From Catonia carolina (lineage: Eukaryota; Arthropoda; Insecta; Hemiptera; Achilidae): a DNA stretch of 64,000 nucleotides. This document shows, in pieces, positions 31,867 to 44,214 of this stretch; within the stretch, counting starts at the first letter, position 1, and every line of letters begins with the position of its first letter. The stretch lies in assembly GCA_035578175.1 (NCBI GenBank), contig JAQMRL010000003.1, forward strand, positions 24,266,419 through 24,330,418, written 5' to 3'. The position numbers and the translations under genes were made by a program. The notes below the pieces were generated by a model, which saw only the letters and a program-made list of their open reading frames with translations, searched no databases and was not told the origin of the DNA.

Positions 31867-34050
31867 TGTACATGATTTATTGCCTTAATTTTATATAATA
31901 CTATATTAATTGAAAGTTAAGAATAGCCAGTTAAAGTGAACAACTGTTTCAGCCAATGACTATGAATGGTACTGTTCACATGATTGACTGATTACCACCA
32001 TACCAGTTCACATGCATTTTATCATAGCGATATATCACTCAACCTACGAAGCATGTGCTACAAATAGATGGTTTGTTAAACAGCCAACTGTGGACTGGTA
32101 CTCCTAACCTAACGCAACATGCATTACTATCATCTCTGGATGAATACAATATAGATGATTGTAATTTTTAATAACTTTTCAATTTATCAGATTAATTTTT
32201 TTTTAAATTAGTTCCTTAAAACTGATAAGATAAACACTTACAAAACACAGTATTCCATTATTTTTAATATAAAATTATTTACATCTCTACAATAAAGTAG
32301 TTTTGTTTTCAAGATGTTCCAATGTTATCTCATAATCAGGATCATTCTAATAGTTTTGAAAATTTTTCAGTTTACCACTGTCCATCTTTGGGCATTAATA
32401 TTAATATTAACGTTTATTTTTTAAAATATGAAACATAAAAAATATGTAAGTTGTTTTTTGTCAATCCTCTATTGTAGTGGTGGGATTTTTTGGTATTTTA
32501 TTCAAACATTAGATTCTTTTGAAAAATATTCAAATAAAGGTGAATGAATAAACTATTCATAAACTGTAGTTTACGGGCTACAAATAATTCGAATAATTAT
32601 TAATAGTTGCCGAATAAAGTAAAATAATTTCATTGTTACCATTCATCATCAAACGATACAAATAAACAATATGATCGAGGCCTGTGAAATAAGAATCAAT
32701 TTAATATGTGCCTAAAATACTGTTATTTCATGGTTTGTTACGTCTGTTCCTGCAGACGCAAATCATCCTGTCTCAAGTAGAGAAGTAGAATGAACGGGGT
32801 TTGGTTGTCAAAGATGAGAGAAACATAGTAGAGGATGGAATGAGTTACGTGGGTGAAAGGGAGACAGAAGACTGACCAATGCTAACAGCATAGCGATGTG
32901 TTCATAATTTGAGTACACTACTCCATTTTTGTCAAATAACTTTGTATGTTCGGGGTTCTGAGTAGAATTGTAATGTATTGATAATATTTATTCAGCATGA
33001 GCTGCTAGGAACTTTATTCAAGTAAAATATTTGTTCAAGTACAAATTTTTGATCATAAAAACTATTCATTTGTCCCTTTACTACTCTGTAGTATAAAAAT
33101 AGAACGGAAGAAAAAATTAATAAAGTAATGTTTGTGAAACTTAAATACAAAATATTTGGGGTGTCTAAGCAATGTTAAACTAAGATTATACCCGATTGGT
33201 TTGTTAATCGTTGATGACTCCTAACTAAATTTAATCAAGATTTAGCAAACTCGGGAATTGAGGCAGCCCAGTGATTTTAGAATACAGGTGGCCCAAAATT
33301 ACTTGCCTCCCATCATATTTTAACCAATCATTTCTTCTTTAAGTTGTCGGAATAGTGGTAGTAAAATATTCTATTTAATTTTTTTTGACTTGCATGGCCC
33401 TTTGGTGATATCATCAAATGAACCTTATGCCAGTCCGCCCCTCCCTGTACTAAAGTATCATGTTAAATTTGTTACTTTTAACCCTAGAAATAGTACCCAG
33501 GTGGCACTGTCTCCTAATGGCATTCGTATGATTTTTCATTTAATGTCATGAAAAAATATTCAAATTTTTACCTTTTTTTCAAGATTACTTCTACTGTTCT
33601 GATACATATAATTCATTGCTAAAAAATCAAATTCTTCCATATATGTGTGTGTAGCATATACGTAATATTAGTAAATATTTTACCTATTGTACTTTACTAT
33701 TAAGTAAGTACTATAAAAATTATAAATATTATATTCACAATTATATTTTTAAATATTATTTGTAGGTATACCATTTATTATTTTTATAGAGATTCAATGT
33801 GCATAGATTTTAAAGAATACTAATTTGATGATTATTCATTTTTAAAAGGGTTTAAAAACAAAAACATAGTTCTAATCAATAATTAATACTTGTTCCTTCT
33901 TATTAAGCTTGTTAATAATAATTTATTAATATTTCCTTTCTTAAAATCAGTTTTTACAACTGGCATTTTTCTAATTTTAAAAATAAACTGAGAATTTTTT
34001 CCTAAAAGAATATTGTTTTTTTTCTTTTGAATCGTTAATATGGATTATAT
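31867..34050. other. AT-rich stretch, little recognised
   Basis: Near 33430-33460 the minus strand reads GGGAGGGGCGGACTGGCAT, which resembles a hAT-like terminus, but no matching partner end was found. Otherwise nothing. Confidence 0.4.
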
Positions 34051-34052
34051 TA

Positions 34053-34838
34053 CAAGGTGTTTCAGGAAAGTAAAGACAGTTTTGAAAAAAAAATACTAAA
34101 ACTTATTTTCAAGCCAGTTTTATTTTTTACTTGAAAGAGCATAACTTACCTTAAATTCTTTTTCAAATTTTCCACGTAATTTTCACCAATATTCAGACAC
34201 TTTTTAATAACAGGTAACCATTTTATCAAAGCCTTCCTTAAAGAAATATTTTACCAATGATGACACTGATGATCCCTGTAATGTGATTCAATTCTTGGGT
34301 GACATAGTGAACCAAAGTTTCATCACCAGTCACGATTTTGTTTAAAATTTCCTCTCCCTCATCATTGTACTGGGTAAGAAATGTTAAACCACTGCCATCT
34401 GTTCTCATGAATTATCTCATCAACTTTTCTAACCAAGTCATCATTCACACCAGAATGCCGCCCATTACATTCTTCATTGTGAACATTTATCCGTCCTTCA
34501 TTGAACTGCTTAACGTATTTTTGCACCATTCCATCACTCATAGAATCTTCACATCAAATATCTATCAACAATATATATACGTATCTTATTATCTGACAAT
34601 GAATTTTGGATGGCTGAACGTTCCTTGTATTCAAAAACTGGATAACAGAATGAATCTCACAATCAGTGAGCTCATCAGTTATTTTAAACATTGCAAATGA
34701 ACATAGGAAATAGAAAACACTGACGATTGTAGTCAATTGTATTATAATCAATTGTTATGGTGTCAGTAAAGATTTAATGAACCAACCAACTAAAGTGCAT
34801 GCATCAGAACAAAACTGTACCTACTTTCCTGACATGCT
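34053..34838 (-). mobile_element. Decayed mariner with internal deletion
   Basis: The ends CAGGAAAGTAAAGACAG (left) and, inverted, CAGGAAAGTAGGTACAG (right) match imperfectly, with TA at each flank. On the minus strand 34541-34365 reads MSDGMVQKYVKQFNEGR and following DNA-binding-domain text, then a frame change, then IVTGDET with the first catalytic Asp near 34330. This jumps to the C-terminal KKCLNIGENYVE near 34190. The segment with the second and third Asp is deleted. The + strand ORF at 34338-34700 is only the antisense shadow. Confidence 0.75.
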
Positions 34839-34842
34839 TATA

Positions 34843-35638
34843 TGAATGGTTATATGTTAGTGTTGAGGATTTACTTCAATTTTATCAATTTTTTTTAGTT
34901 CATGTTAGGTTATATGTTAAACATACTTTTTGATGATTATTTAATTCAGCATAATCATATTCTTTAAAAAGATTAATAAATAATTTTTATTTAGATATAT
35001 GTTTTGTATAATTATAATGATAAAATTTGTAACCATTACCCAACAGTTAAGCTCATTTTTATGATAATTATGTTATGCTCAAAAAGTAACAGACTTTTTA
35101 TTTTTTAAATAAAAATTACTATACTACGTACTGTATATTTTGATAACTAGTTAAACACACAAATTTGTGATATGTGCCTATCTGTTAAAACAAAGTAATA
35201 ATACATAGTAAAGAAAAAATAGTTGAAACATGCTGAGTCTAAAATGGACTGAAATAAGTAAAAATGTATAAATAATACAAACATAAATACTATTTGTTTT
35301 CATTATAATTATAGTATTCTGTATGTATTAATTTCCTTGTATATATATTATACACGTTATAATGTCTTAAACAGACCATTTTTATGTAATTAGAATAAAA
35401 AATCAGTCATGCAAATTTATGTGCATAAAAAATATCAAACTATTTTATATTAATAAATACAGTTGTTGTATTTTAACACTATTAATGATAATATTAGTAA
35501 AATAATATTGAATTATTCGGGTATTAATTTTAAGAATTGGGAAATTTCTTTACAAAGGTTGGCATTCCTGCAAGAAAGTTAATTTACTTTGGTAAACTAT
35601 TTTGTATAACCTACCATAAATTTACTTTTGGTTGAAAT
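34843..35638. other. AT-rich stretch, nothing recognised
   Basis: No coding or repeat signal was seen. Confidence 0.5.
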
Positions 35639-35651
35639 AAATTATGTTTTT

Positions 35652-35848
35652 GGCCGGCCGCATTGGCGCAGTTGGTAACATGCTCGCCTCTCATCATGCG
35701 GTCCTGGGTTCGAATCCCACTCAGGCACGGCATATTTTCATACGTTACAAAAAATCATTTCATCTTCCATCGTACAAAAGTTACACCCCAACGTCGTCGC
35801 TAATGACCGTTGTAGTTGATGCGACGTCAAATAAATAAATTTAAAAAA
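35652..35848 (+). mobile_element. SINE-A, copy 3, with 13-bp TSD
   Basis: Box A TGGCGCAGTTGG (35664-35675) and box B GGTTCGAATCC (35707-35717) form an internal pol III promoter. The tail is GCGACGTCAAATAAATAAAT. The perfect target-site duplication AAATTATGTTTTT lies at 35639-35651 and 35849-35861. It is a clean reference copy of the family, about 197 bp. Confidence 0.95.
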
Positions 35849-35861
35849 AAATTATGTTTTT

Positions 35862-36561
35862 AAACTGAATTAATCGTCTTTACATTAAAAATTATATAAA
35901 TCTAAATAATCGTATACAACCGCGTTAAGTGAAGGGCATGATTTTGGAGGATATGGAATAACATTAATGTGGTACCAATGAATATTGACAATTAGTAAAA
36001 TTATTGTTTAGGTACTCAGTAACGGAGAAATTGCAATGAATTCATACGGATGTTTCCAGGAATAACTAAGAAAAATATAAATGTTAATTTAATAATCCAG
36101 TAATCAAATTTTTTAGGCCGTGCTGTCTTTATCATCAATTCCCGTATTATTTATTTTTTAATAAGAAAATTAAGTTATAATATCTGGTGATGAAGATACT
36201 CTGCAGCAAGCAATTTTACAATTGGTGAAAATTGAAAAGACTTGCAACCCTTATTAACCCTTAAGTGCTGGATGCACCCCACAATTATTGAACCCCATAG
36301 GTCCATGTGGGTTTTAAAAGGGATAATAATATATTTAAAATAATTTTGAATTGTTTGATAAAGGCGAGTATTTTCCAATTAACCAGTGCAGTTTACGGTA
36401 AAGTAATGGCTTTTTTGCAATTTCTGTTATATCAAAAATTATTGTCATTGACAAACTCCCAGTTGAGCAGGTAACAGCTTTAATCTTCTTGGATGTAATG
36501 TCTCACTCCTTTGAGTATTTGATGTAAAGTGTAAGATTGAGCATTTCAATGGAATAAGTGG
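35862..36561. other. AT-rich stretch, nothing recognised
   Basis: No coding or repeat signal was seen. Confidence 0.5.
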
Positions 36562-36722
36562 GCCGGCCTGTTGGCAGAGTAATTAGCGCAACTGGCTTCT
36601 ACGCTGGGGTCCCGGGTTTGATTCCCGGTCAGGTCTGGCATTTTTTCATCACTCATCTTCATGTATCATCCTTCTCACTGTCTGCATTAGCAGCAATTGC
36701 AAAACAGCCAGACGTAAAACAA
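36562..36722 (+). mobile_element. tRNA-derived SINE-E
   Basis: Box A TTAGCGCAACTGG and box B GGTTTGATTCC are followed by GGTCAGGTCTGGCATTTTTT and an A-rich AAATAAATAAA tail. The 5' GGCCGGCC start resembles SINE-A, while the post-box-B segment resembles SINE-D, so it may be a relative of both. Confidence 0.8.
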
Positions 36723-38856
36723 AAAAATAAATAAATGAACCACTCAAGAGAACTCTCAGGAACAAAGTAAGACAAAATACACTCCTAAAATTTATAGAGT
36801 GATATTTGATGTCTGTTTCTAGTTAATTATTGCAAAGTGAGACTTAGATAATGATAGCTGTTCACAGAGAGGCTACAGAGTGCCAAGTTAAGGTTTCTGA
36901 GGCCTATAGTGGATTATTCCAGACTGGATAGACAGCGGAATGCTGGAATTTAACAGCAGATGCATATTTTTTCTTCAGTAGAACGAATTACCAACTACAG
37001 ATGGCAGTAGTTGGCTTACACTGGGAGGATGAATGCATAGCAAATTCTCAAGGTGATTGAGGGGGAGAAGGAGCAACTGGAGGGGTTGCCTAATACTTGA
37101 TAAGAAGAAGTAAAACATACAAATTACTTTATTGCTGTAGATAATTCGGTTGTCTGTGTTGCATAAAGGCAATTTTTATACATTTCACTAACCGGTAAGT
37201 GGATATAATTTGAAAGAAGTTAATTACACCAGTTTCTCTGATCACAGTAGGTTTCTTTGATAAGTATTTTTATTTATCAGAATTTGAAAAGATTATAACC
37301 ATGGTAGTCGATGCCTGATAGACTCAATTCAAAAAAGTATATTTCACAGTTTTGCTAACCTTAAAAGAGAAATTCTCAGACAGCCATTATATTATAATCA
37401 ACCCTAATAATTGCATATTATTTTATTACAAATATTATTGTTATGAAGTTGGTATTAGCTTATTAAAGTTATTTTCCCAATAATTAAGCTAATATTAGCT
37501 GAAATCGTCAAGTAATAAATAAATAAATAAATATTTACCATAAAATAATATTGAATAAATTATTTAGCCCAAAACCAATATTTTGTAAATATGTATAGAA
37601 TAGGACTCGGCCATTTTTCATTTACCAGAGACAATTGATAAATTTTAACTTTAAATTAGCCAGCCTCAGATTTACTTATTTAATTTATAAGAAAAACAAA
37701 ACTTTTGTATAAATGTTTCCATTTTTGTTAAAATGAAAAAGCAGAAAGATTAGGATCAATTTTTTTATGTGTGTTATAGTTTGTGTTTGTACTGTATTTT
37801 ACAAAATTTCGGCCTACTTCCTTTTTTCTTTTTTAGTATTATTGAAATTTATTTAATATTACCTATCAATAAATCTTTTAGTTCAGTGATCTTCTAACTA
37901 AGAAACCCCTGGGTATAGAAGTACAAACTAAAGGCAACCCCTATGCATTTTTGTTTAGCTTGCTTAAAATTGGGTAGTTTTGGATTTGAATTATCCTTGA
38001 ATTATTATTGGGTTGTCAGTAAGCCTCATTGTCAATGACCTCTTCTTACAGATGTTATTCTATGTTGCAAGACTCCTGTTGAAATCCCAGAAAACTTGTG
38101 TCACTTTTATTAAATAGCCATTTTTTTTAATGGATGGTTCTCGTTATTGATTTTCAGTAAATGGCAGAATATCAACACTAGTTAGTTTTTGTCCATAAAT
38201 GACTACATTTCAATAACAATAAATGTAAACCTTATTTTAAAAAGAGTTTACATCCTTAGTGAAAAATTGTACTTCTCACATTCCAGAAAAACATGATCTA
38301 AAATGAATTTTACTACCATAAAAATATGCTTGCAATAATTATTTACAGTGAAAAATTTTTGGTTTAACTTACAAAATACTATACAGTTTTGACTATCTTG
38401 TAGTAATCTTTCAATGCACATACATTATTTACTTTCATTTTATGTATTGTATATCATTTTGTTCTTTATGTTGACAAGAAACTGCCAATTAATAGGAACA
38501 AGTTTAATTTTCTGTTACAGCCATGACTGCTGTAGCTCATTTTGTAACAGTGTTTACTGGATTTTGGTGCGAGTTGACATGAATTAGAAGAGGAATACCT
38601 TAAAGATGGTTGTTTAGTTTTGGCTGTTAGCTTACCTGATTATTGAACCACACTCACCCATTAAATGTAACTTAACCAGTAGAAGCAACTTCCTACCAGC
38701 TGAGTGATTAAACTCATAAAGATATTTTAAAATTTAAAATTGCATGCTTGTACCAAACCTTAGTAAAGGTATAAAAAAATTTAAATTTTGCTTTTTGAAA
38801 ATTATGAGGTAGTAATTTCTGAACTTGGATTTTGGATAACACACAACGAAGATTCG
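36723..38856. other. AT-rich stretch, nothing recognised
   Basis: 36880-37100 is somewhat less AT-rich, but no family is recognised in any frame. Confidence 0.45.
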
Positions 38857-38860
38857 TTAA

Positions 38861-39454
38861 GGCATATTCCCATGATGCTAATACTAGCTGCTAGTAGACT
38901 AACAGCTAGAAAAATAGAGTGATGAGAATGAACAACTAGCATTTAGTTTAGTTAAAGCGCTAGTTGTCACTAGCGCGCTAGTGACTTTGAACATATTTAA
39001 TTCTACTAGCGCTAGCAGGGGAGCACAGCTACGTGATTTTCTAGCGCTGTAGACTAGCTCGTTGTGAACGTTAGGAAACGTTGCTAGTTGCTAGTAAGCT
39101 GTACTTTGTACAGTACACATTACAACTCATGTATCATCCAACCAACGGTAAACTCGCGAATGCGCAAATTCTCAGTTTTCCAGAAGAGCAAAAAAACAAA
39201 TTCAATGCTTTCTTCTTTAACACACTTTGTAAATGTTCGTAACTTTACAAAGGCTGTATCTCCCTAACCGAACAAGATACATATTCGTGAGTTTACTACA
39301 ACATGCGTTGGGTTGTATACATCAGCATGCACTAACAAACTCATATTCGCAAAATTTGCACATTTGCGAGTTTACCATTGGCGGGACGAATGTCTTCAGA
39401 TCACTGGCATTAATTAACAAGCTCTTGCTAGTACTAGCATGTTCGGAATAGGCA
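38861..39454. mobile_element. TTAA-flanked MITE dense in CTAG
   Basis: TTAA flanks both sides (38857-38860, 39455-39458). The inverted ends share TATTCC, ATGCTAATACTAGC and GCTAGTACTAGCAT. About fifteen CTAG tetramers lie in it, most within the first 230 bp. Inside, a second inverted pair (GGTAAACTCGCGAATGCGC near 39145 and its partner near 39350-39375) suggests a nested palindromic element. A TTAA target fits piggyBac-type mobilisation. No transposase is present. Confidence 0.8.
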
Positions 39455-39458
39455 TTAA

Positions 39459-40331
39459 GCGTAAAATTACAAAAATATCAAGCTTATAACTCATAAGTAA
39501 AAAAATATTACATTGTGAACATAATAAAACAAGTATAGCCTACTATATATCTTGAATCTGTGCAAAGAATTTGCTCCTCGTTTTTCAATGTTGATCAATG
39601 AAATGAGGTTTTTATATTATAGTTTTATTATCATACTCTTTGGATAATAAATTTTGTTCAAAGAAAGATAATATGCTAATTCTAAAAATAAATATATATT
39701 TTAATTGAAACAAAATTAGATCACAAATGAGAAAATAAATATAATAATTATTTGTTTATAATATTATTCTGTTAAAACCATAATACAATCATCCATAATT
39801 TATTGTGTTTGATTTGTACACTTAAGCCAATTAATTATTGTCATAAGTACATTACCAAATGTAAATAAGTTGTCTCTATTATCTAGGTTATATTTAAGTC
39901 AAGAAAATCTTTAGTAAAAAAATTCATAAATATCTAAAATGTGGCAAATATTTTCAAATAATTAATTAAGAATTTATTTTTCATATCTCATTGTTATCTT
40001 ACTACGATTTAATATAGCCTACTTAATACAATAGTGTTGTATAATATTTTTGATTTAATATCATTTATATTTTAGTGACAATGTTTTCTCTACCCCTGTT
40101 TTACTAGTTTTATTTTTAAACAAGTAAACAATATTAATGTATTCGTGTTCTATGTAAAAAATTGTTCAATTACAAATTGTAAAATATCATAAACTCTGTT
40201 TTTGTTTAAAAATAATTAAAAAATTTGAACCTCAAGCTGTCCAACATAGTTTTTAAAATCTGTATTTTATGTCATTGTTCTTGAGGTAAATCATAATCTT
40301 ATACAGTAATTTTCAATATATACGAGATCAT
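39459..40331. other. AT-rich stretch, nothing recognised
   Basis: No coding or repeat signal was seen. Confidence 0.5.
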
Positions 40332-40342
40332 AAAATGTGCAA

Positions 40343-40665
40343 CCCACCGGGTTGGTCTAGAGGTAAAGTCGTCGCCAAAATCAGCTGTTTAACAGCTGAT
40401 TTTCGGAGACGAAGGTTCCTGGTTCAAATCCTAGTAAAGGTAGTTACTTTTATACGGATCTGAATACTAGACAGTGGTTACCGGTGTACTTTGATGGTTG
40501 GGGTTTAATTAACCATACTCTCTCAGGAATGGTCGGCCTGGGTCTGTACAAGACTACACCTCATTTACACGTCATACACATCATCTTCATCTCATTGGGT
40601 CATGGGGTTGCTTATTTTGTTCTAAATTGAACAGATTGCAACGTAAACAAATTAGGAATAAAAAT
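40343..40665 (+). mobile_element. SINE-B, copy 3, with 11-bp TSD
   Basis: Intact reference copy of about 323 bp. The target-site duplication AAAATGTGCAA lies at 40332-40342 and 40666-40676. The head CCCACCGGGTTGGTCTAG, box B GGTTCAAATCC and the tail ending GAACAGATTGCAACG are all present. A palindrome CAGCTGTTTAACAGCTG lies in the tRNA-like part. Confidence 0.95.
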
Positions 40666-41052
40666 AAAATGTGCAAACATCTCTAACAGATGAAGCAGGG
40701 GGAAATGATATGCAGCTGATTGAATAGGTATGTGGTAATAGGTAATTTTCATCTCAGTAAGTGCAGGAACATTACTCATACATGAACCAACTAGCATCAG
40801 TCATTCTACATCATCATTTTGTATCTTGCAACTAATAATTAAATTAGGTTATGGTATCCCAACTATAGTAATGTCTTTTGACAAAAATCACAGTTCTTCA
40901 CATGTTTAATTTTACAATTATGTTTGTAAACTATAAAATTATTGCTTATCTCAACCAATGATTAACCCATTTTTTAATTAATTTTACACAATTCCTTTGA
41001 ATAGAAATTGTAGCCTATTATGTTGAATTATTTTTGTTGAAATTATTAGAGA

Positions 41053-42261
41053 TAAAGTAGTTGCTGCAAGTCAGCTGTTTAACAGCTGATTTTTGGAGAT
41101 AAAGGTTCCTATAGTCAATCTACTGTAATAGTACTCTTCGTGAGGCAAGCAGCTATAAGTTGTAAACGAAAGTTTTGCACTAGTTGGCGCATATCTACCT
41201 TTCCGCCTGACAATATCTTGCCCTACGTTCCATAATAAAAATATCTACATCCAGCTAAAATAAACATTATCCTTTAAGCGTTTTCAATTATATTGTTCAG
41301 ATTACTTGTAATTATTGTAGTTTCATGAAGCGATTCCTTAATTAATTATTTAAACCATTACATTTAACAAAACAATTTTTTCTACTTTTTAATGTTTATC
41401 GTTTTTATGTTTCAAAAACTCAACACACTCACTATCACCCATGTTAACAAAACACAGCTAACAAATTTTTCAACTTCAGTCTAAGAAGAAAATCGAAACG
41501 TACCGATACAATACCAAAAGATAACTGATGAAACTAAAAATGAGTTATACGGGCAAGTGCAAACAGTTGTATTTTAAACTAGTCACAGACATTAATTTTA
41601 ATGATATTAAATAAACAATCTGAAATGAAAAACAACGAATCACTGGAATTGTTTACTCTTTTGTTATAATTCAAGCGCATTAGTCTTTCATTAGTTGTGA
41701 CCAAAAATAAATTGAGTCTAATAAAAACCTATTAATCATAAATAATAATGTAATAATAGTAAATAATGTAACAAAAAATAACAATGTAAGAGTAACAATA
41801 GTAAAAGTTTTAGTTATTAATGGTAAACTAATGTTTAATTTATGGAACATTTTCTAACACATGAATTGAACGTGTTTTTATTATGTTAAGCTTAGAGCGA
41901 ATTAGTGTTGCATGGAATTTTGTTTTTGATCATGCTGTGCGTAATTTTAATTAGTACGCATGCTCACTTGTATTGCTGATTGCCTACATCGGAGTACTCT
42001 TAGCGTAGACAGACTCTAGTTCAAATCCTAGTAAAGGTAGTTACTTTTATATGGATTTGAATACTAGACAGTGGTTACCGGTGCAGTGTGATGTTTGAGG
42101 TTCAATTAACCATACTCTCTCAGGAATGGTCAGCCTGGGTCTGTACAAGACTACATCTCATTTACACATCACATACATCAACCTCATTTCATTGGGTCAT
42201 GGGGTTGCTTATTGTTCTGAATTGAACAGATTGCAACATACAAACATCAGGGATAAAAAGA
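41053..42261 (+). mobile_element. SINE-B, copy 4, headless and split by a MITE
   Basis: The first 41053-41109 matches the SINE-B region around CAGCTGTTTAACAGCTG. The rest continues at 42019 with GTTCAAATCCTAGTAAAGG and runs to the tail. The insertion 41112-42016 lies exactly in box B. The usual CCCACCGGGTT head is missing. Confidence 0.8.
41112..42016. mobile_element. TA-flanked MITE in SINE-B
   Basis: TA at 41110-41111 and 42017-42018 frames imperfect inverted repeats of about 40 bp: AGTCAATCTAC at the left and, inverted, AGTCTGTCTAC at the right, both continuing with a shared GTACTC. The TA target suggests Tc1/mariner mobilisation. No coding capacity was seen in the 905 bp. Confidence 0.8.
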
Positions 42262-43787
42262 TTATTATTATTATTACTATTATTAAAACAATAAACATAA
42301 ATAAAGAATAGTAATTATTCTTTATAATATGTGTTCATTGTTTTAATAATAATTAAATATTATAATAATGTATAATATTATTACAGAACACTTTTCAATG
42401 CACTACATAAAGCATTGCTATATTTTCAATAGGTTTCTTAGAGTGGTAATTACAAAATGGTTTGTAAATAAACTTGAATAAATGAACATGTTACAACCAA
42501 TTTGTAAGGAAGTATCACACACACACACACACACGCACGCACACACGCACGCACGCACGCGCGCGCGCACACTCACACGCGCGCGCACACACACACACGC
42601 ACACACACACACACACACACACGCACGCACGCACACAATCATTATTAGTTAGAAAGGGAAATAATTATGTAGCTCTAATTGTATCACTAGCTGCTTACTC
42701 CCATTAAAAGAAAATGTTCATGGGTATCCTCCTGCATCACGTTACTGATCTCGTTTATTTGGAAAACTACTGTAAATCACTATAGTTTGTGTCATTATAG
42801 TTTGTATCACCATGCGATACGGTATTGTACATAACTGTACCTTTACTGCGAAAAAGAAAACTATTGTCATATATGTTACTATTTTGAGGTTATAATATCA
42901 TCTGACACCCAAATGTAAGTATAAATCTGTCATTAATTACAATGAATTTAAAAACTACTATTTCGGAATGTTAATTATGTTTAAAAATTTATCTTAAAGG
43001 CCTTTTATCACTCCCTGGCTATTGTTTAATTATTTCTCTATAATAATTTTAAGTTAAAATACTGTAGTGATAAGTAAATTTTAAGTTTTTTTGTAATTTA
43101 TTTAAACCTGATAATTTTCTAGTTGTCATACCAAAGAATATTAAGGATAAGTGAAACTGTTATCGTAGCGTAATTTTTGTAGTTGTTTATGCATAATGCT
43201 TGTATAAAATTAAGTTGTACATTTGTATAGTTCAAAATATGGTATGGATATTATCATAATTAATAAATATCATAAAAAGGAAACAAATAAAAAAATTGTA
43301 AGTTGTAAATTATGTTTTATATTAAACAAGAAAAGTAAATATAATAATATGGAACAACTGTAATTTTATTATAATTATTATTTTATAAGTAGTACTTAAA
43401 AGTATTTATTAATAATTCATAAATGACATCATACTTTATTATTTTTGTGTGAGTCTGAAGAGAGTTTTTTCATTATAATAAATTGTATAAAAAATATACA
43501 TTTTAATTTTTATATTTCTGGTATAAATATGTAAAAAATGTAAATGGTTCATTTGATAATAAATTTGGTGATTGAATGTGTTTGTTAGTAAAGTGTTTAT
43601 TGCTACGCAACTATTAAATAATTTTACTGTTGAATTTCAGAAATTTCAAGTTATTTACAATTTAGCTTTTAAAAATATTCAATAAAAATAAAGAAAAGTT
43701 TGATTGATATTATGTCAGTTAACGTGAATAATTATTAAGATACGATTTTGTTAGTCCAAACCTCTTAATATTTCTATTATTATTTTT
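42262..43787. other. AT-rich stretch with one microsatellite
   Basis: Apart from the CA/CG array at 42515-42637, nothing is recognised. Confidence 0.5.
42515..42637. repeat. (CA)n microsatellite with CG interruptions
   Basis: A 123-bp strictly alternating purine-pyrimidine array mixing CACA, CGCA and CGCGCG runs. The antisense 74-residue cysteine-valine ORF is its translation and not a gene. Confidence 0.95.
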
Positions 43788-43789
43788 TT

Positions 43790-44190
43790 GTTTTATTGGA
43801 TGCTAAAGAAGATGAATATTAGGAGAATAGATGCGTTTGAGATTTGGTTGTACAGGCACTTGCTAAAAATACCCTGGATGGATAAAGTACCAAATGAGAC
43901 AGTCTTGCAGAAAATAGGAACAGAAAAGGAGCTTGTTTGCACCATCCACAAAGAAAAAAGGAATATCTGGATCACATTATGCATGGACCAAGATATGAAA
44001 TTTTTCAATTGATAATTTAAGGCAAGATTCAGGGGAAGAGAGTTGTAGGAAGAAGAAAAATTTTTTGGTTGAAGAATCTTCACGACTGGTTTCGCTGTAC
44101 CTCAGTGGAGTTGTTCAGAGCTGCGGTGTCCAAAGTCTGATTAGCCGTCATGATTGCCGACCTCTGGTCAAAGAGGGCATGATAAGTAGA
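43790..44190 (+). pseudogene. LINE ORF2 C-terminal fragment
   Basis: Starts in the middle of the C-terminal domain: RRIDAFEIWLYRHLLKIPW, MDKVPNETVL, then after a stop the text GRRKIFWLKNLHDWF and SVELFRAAVSKV. The order matches the last 130 or so codons of a LINE ORF2. The frame is interrupted several times. Confidence 0.8.
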
Positions 44191-44214
44191 ATTTGTAAAA
44201 AAGAAAAATTTTTT

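Noticed and set aside
34338..34700. 120-residue + strand ORF
   Set aside because: Antisense shadow of the mariner transposase remnant read on the minus strand.
35652..35730. tRNA gene with good A and B boxes
   Set aside because: The acceptor stem does not close, the unit occurs four times with target-site duplications and a 3' tail, so it is a SINE.
42418..42642. Cysteine-valine-alanine-rich ORF resembling a metallothionein-like protein
   Set aside because: Translation of the CA/CG microsatellite; no flanking coding signal.
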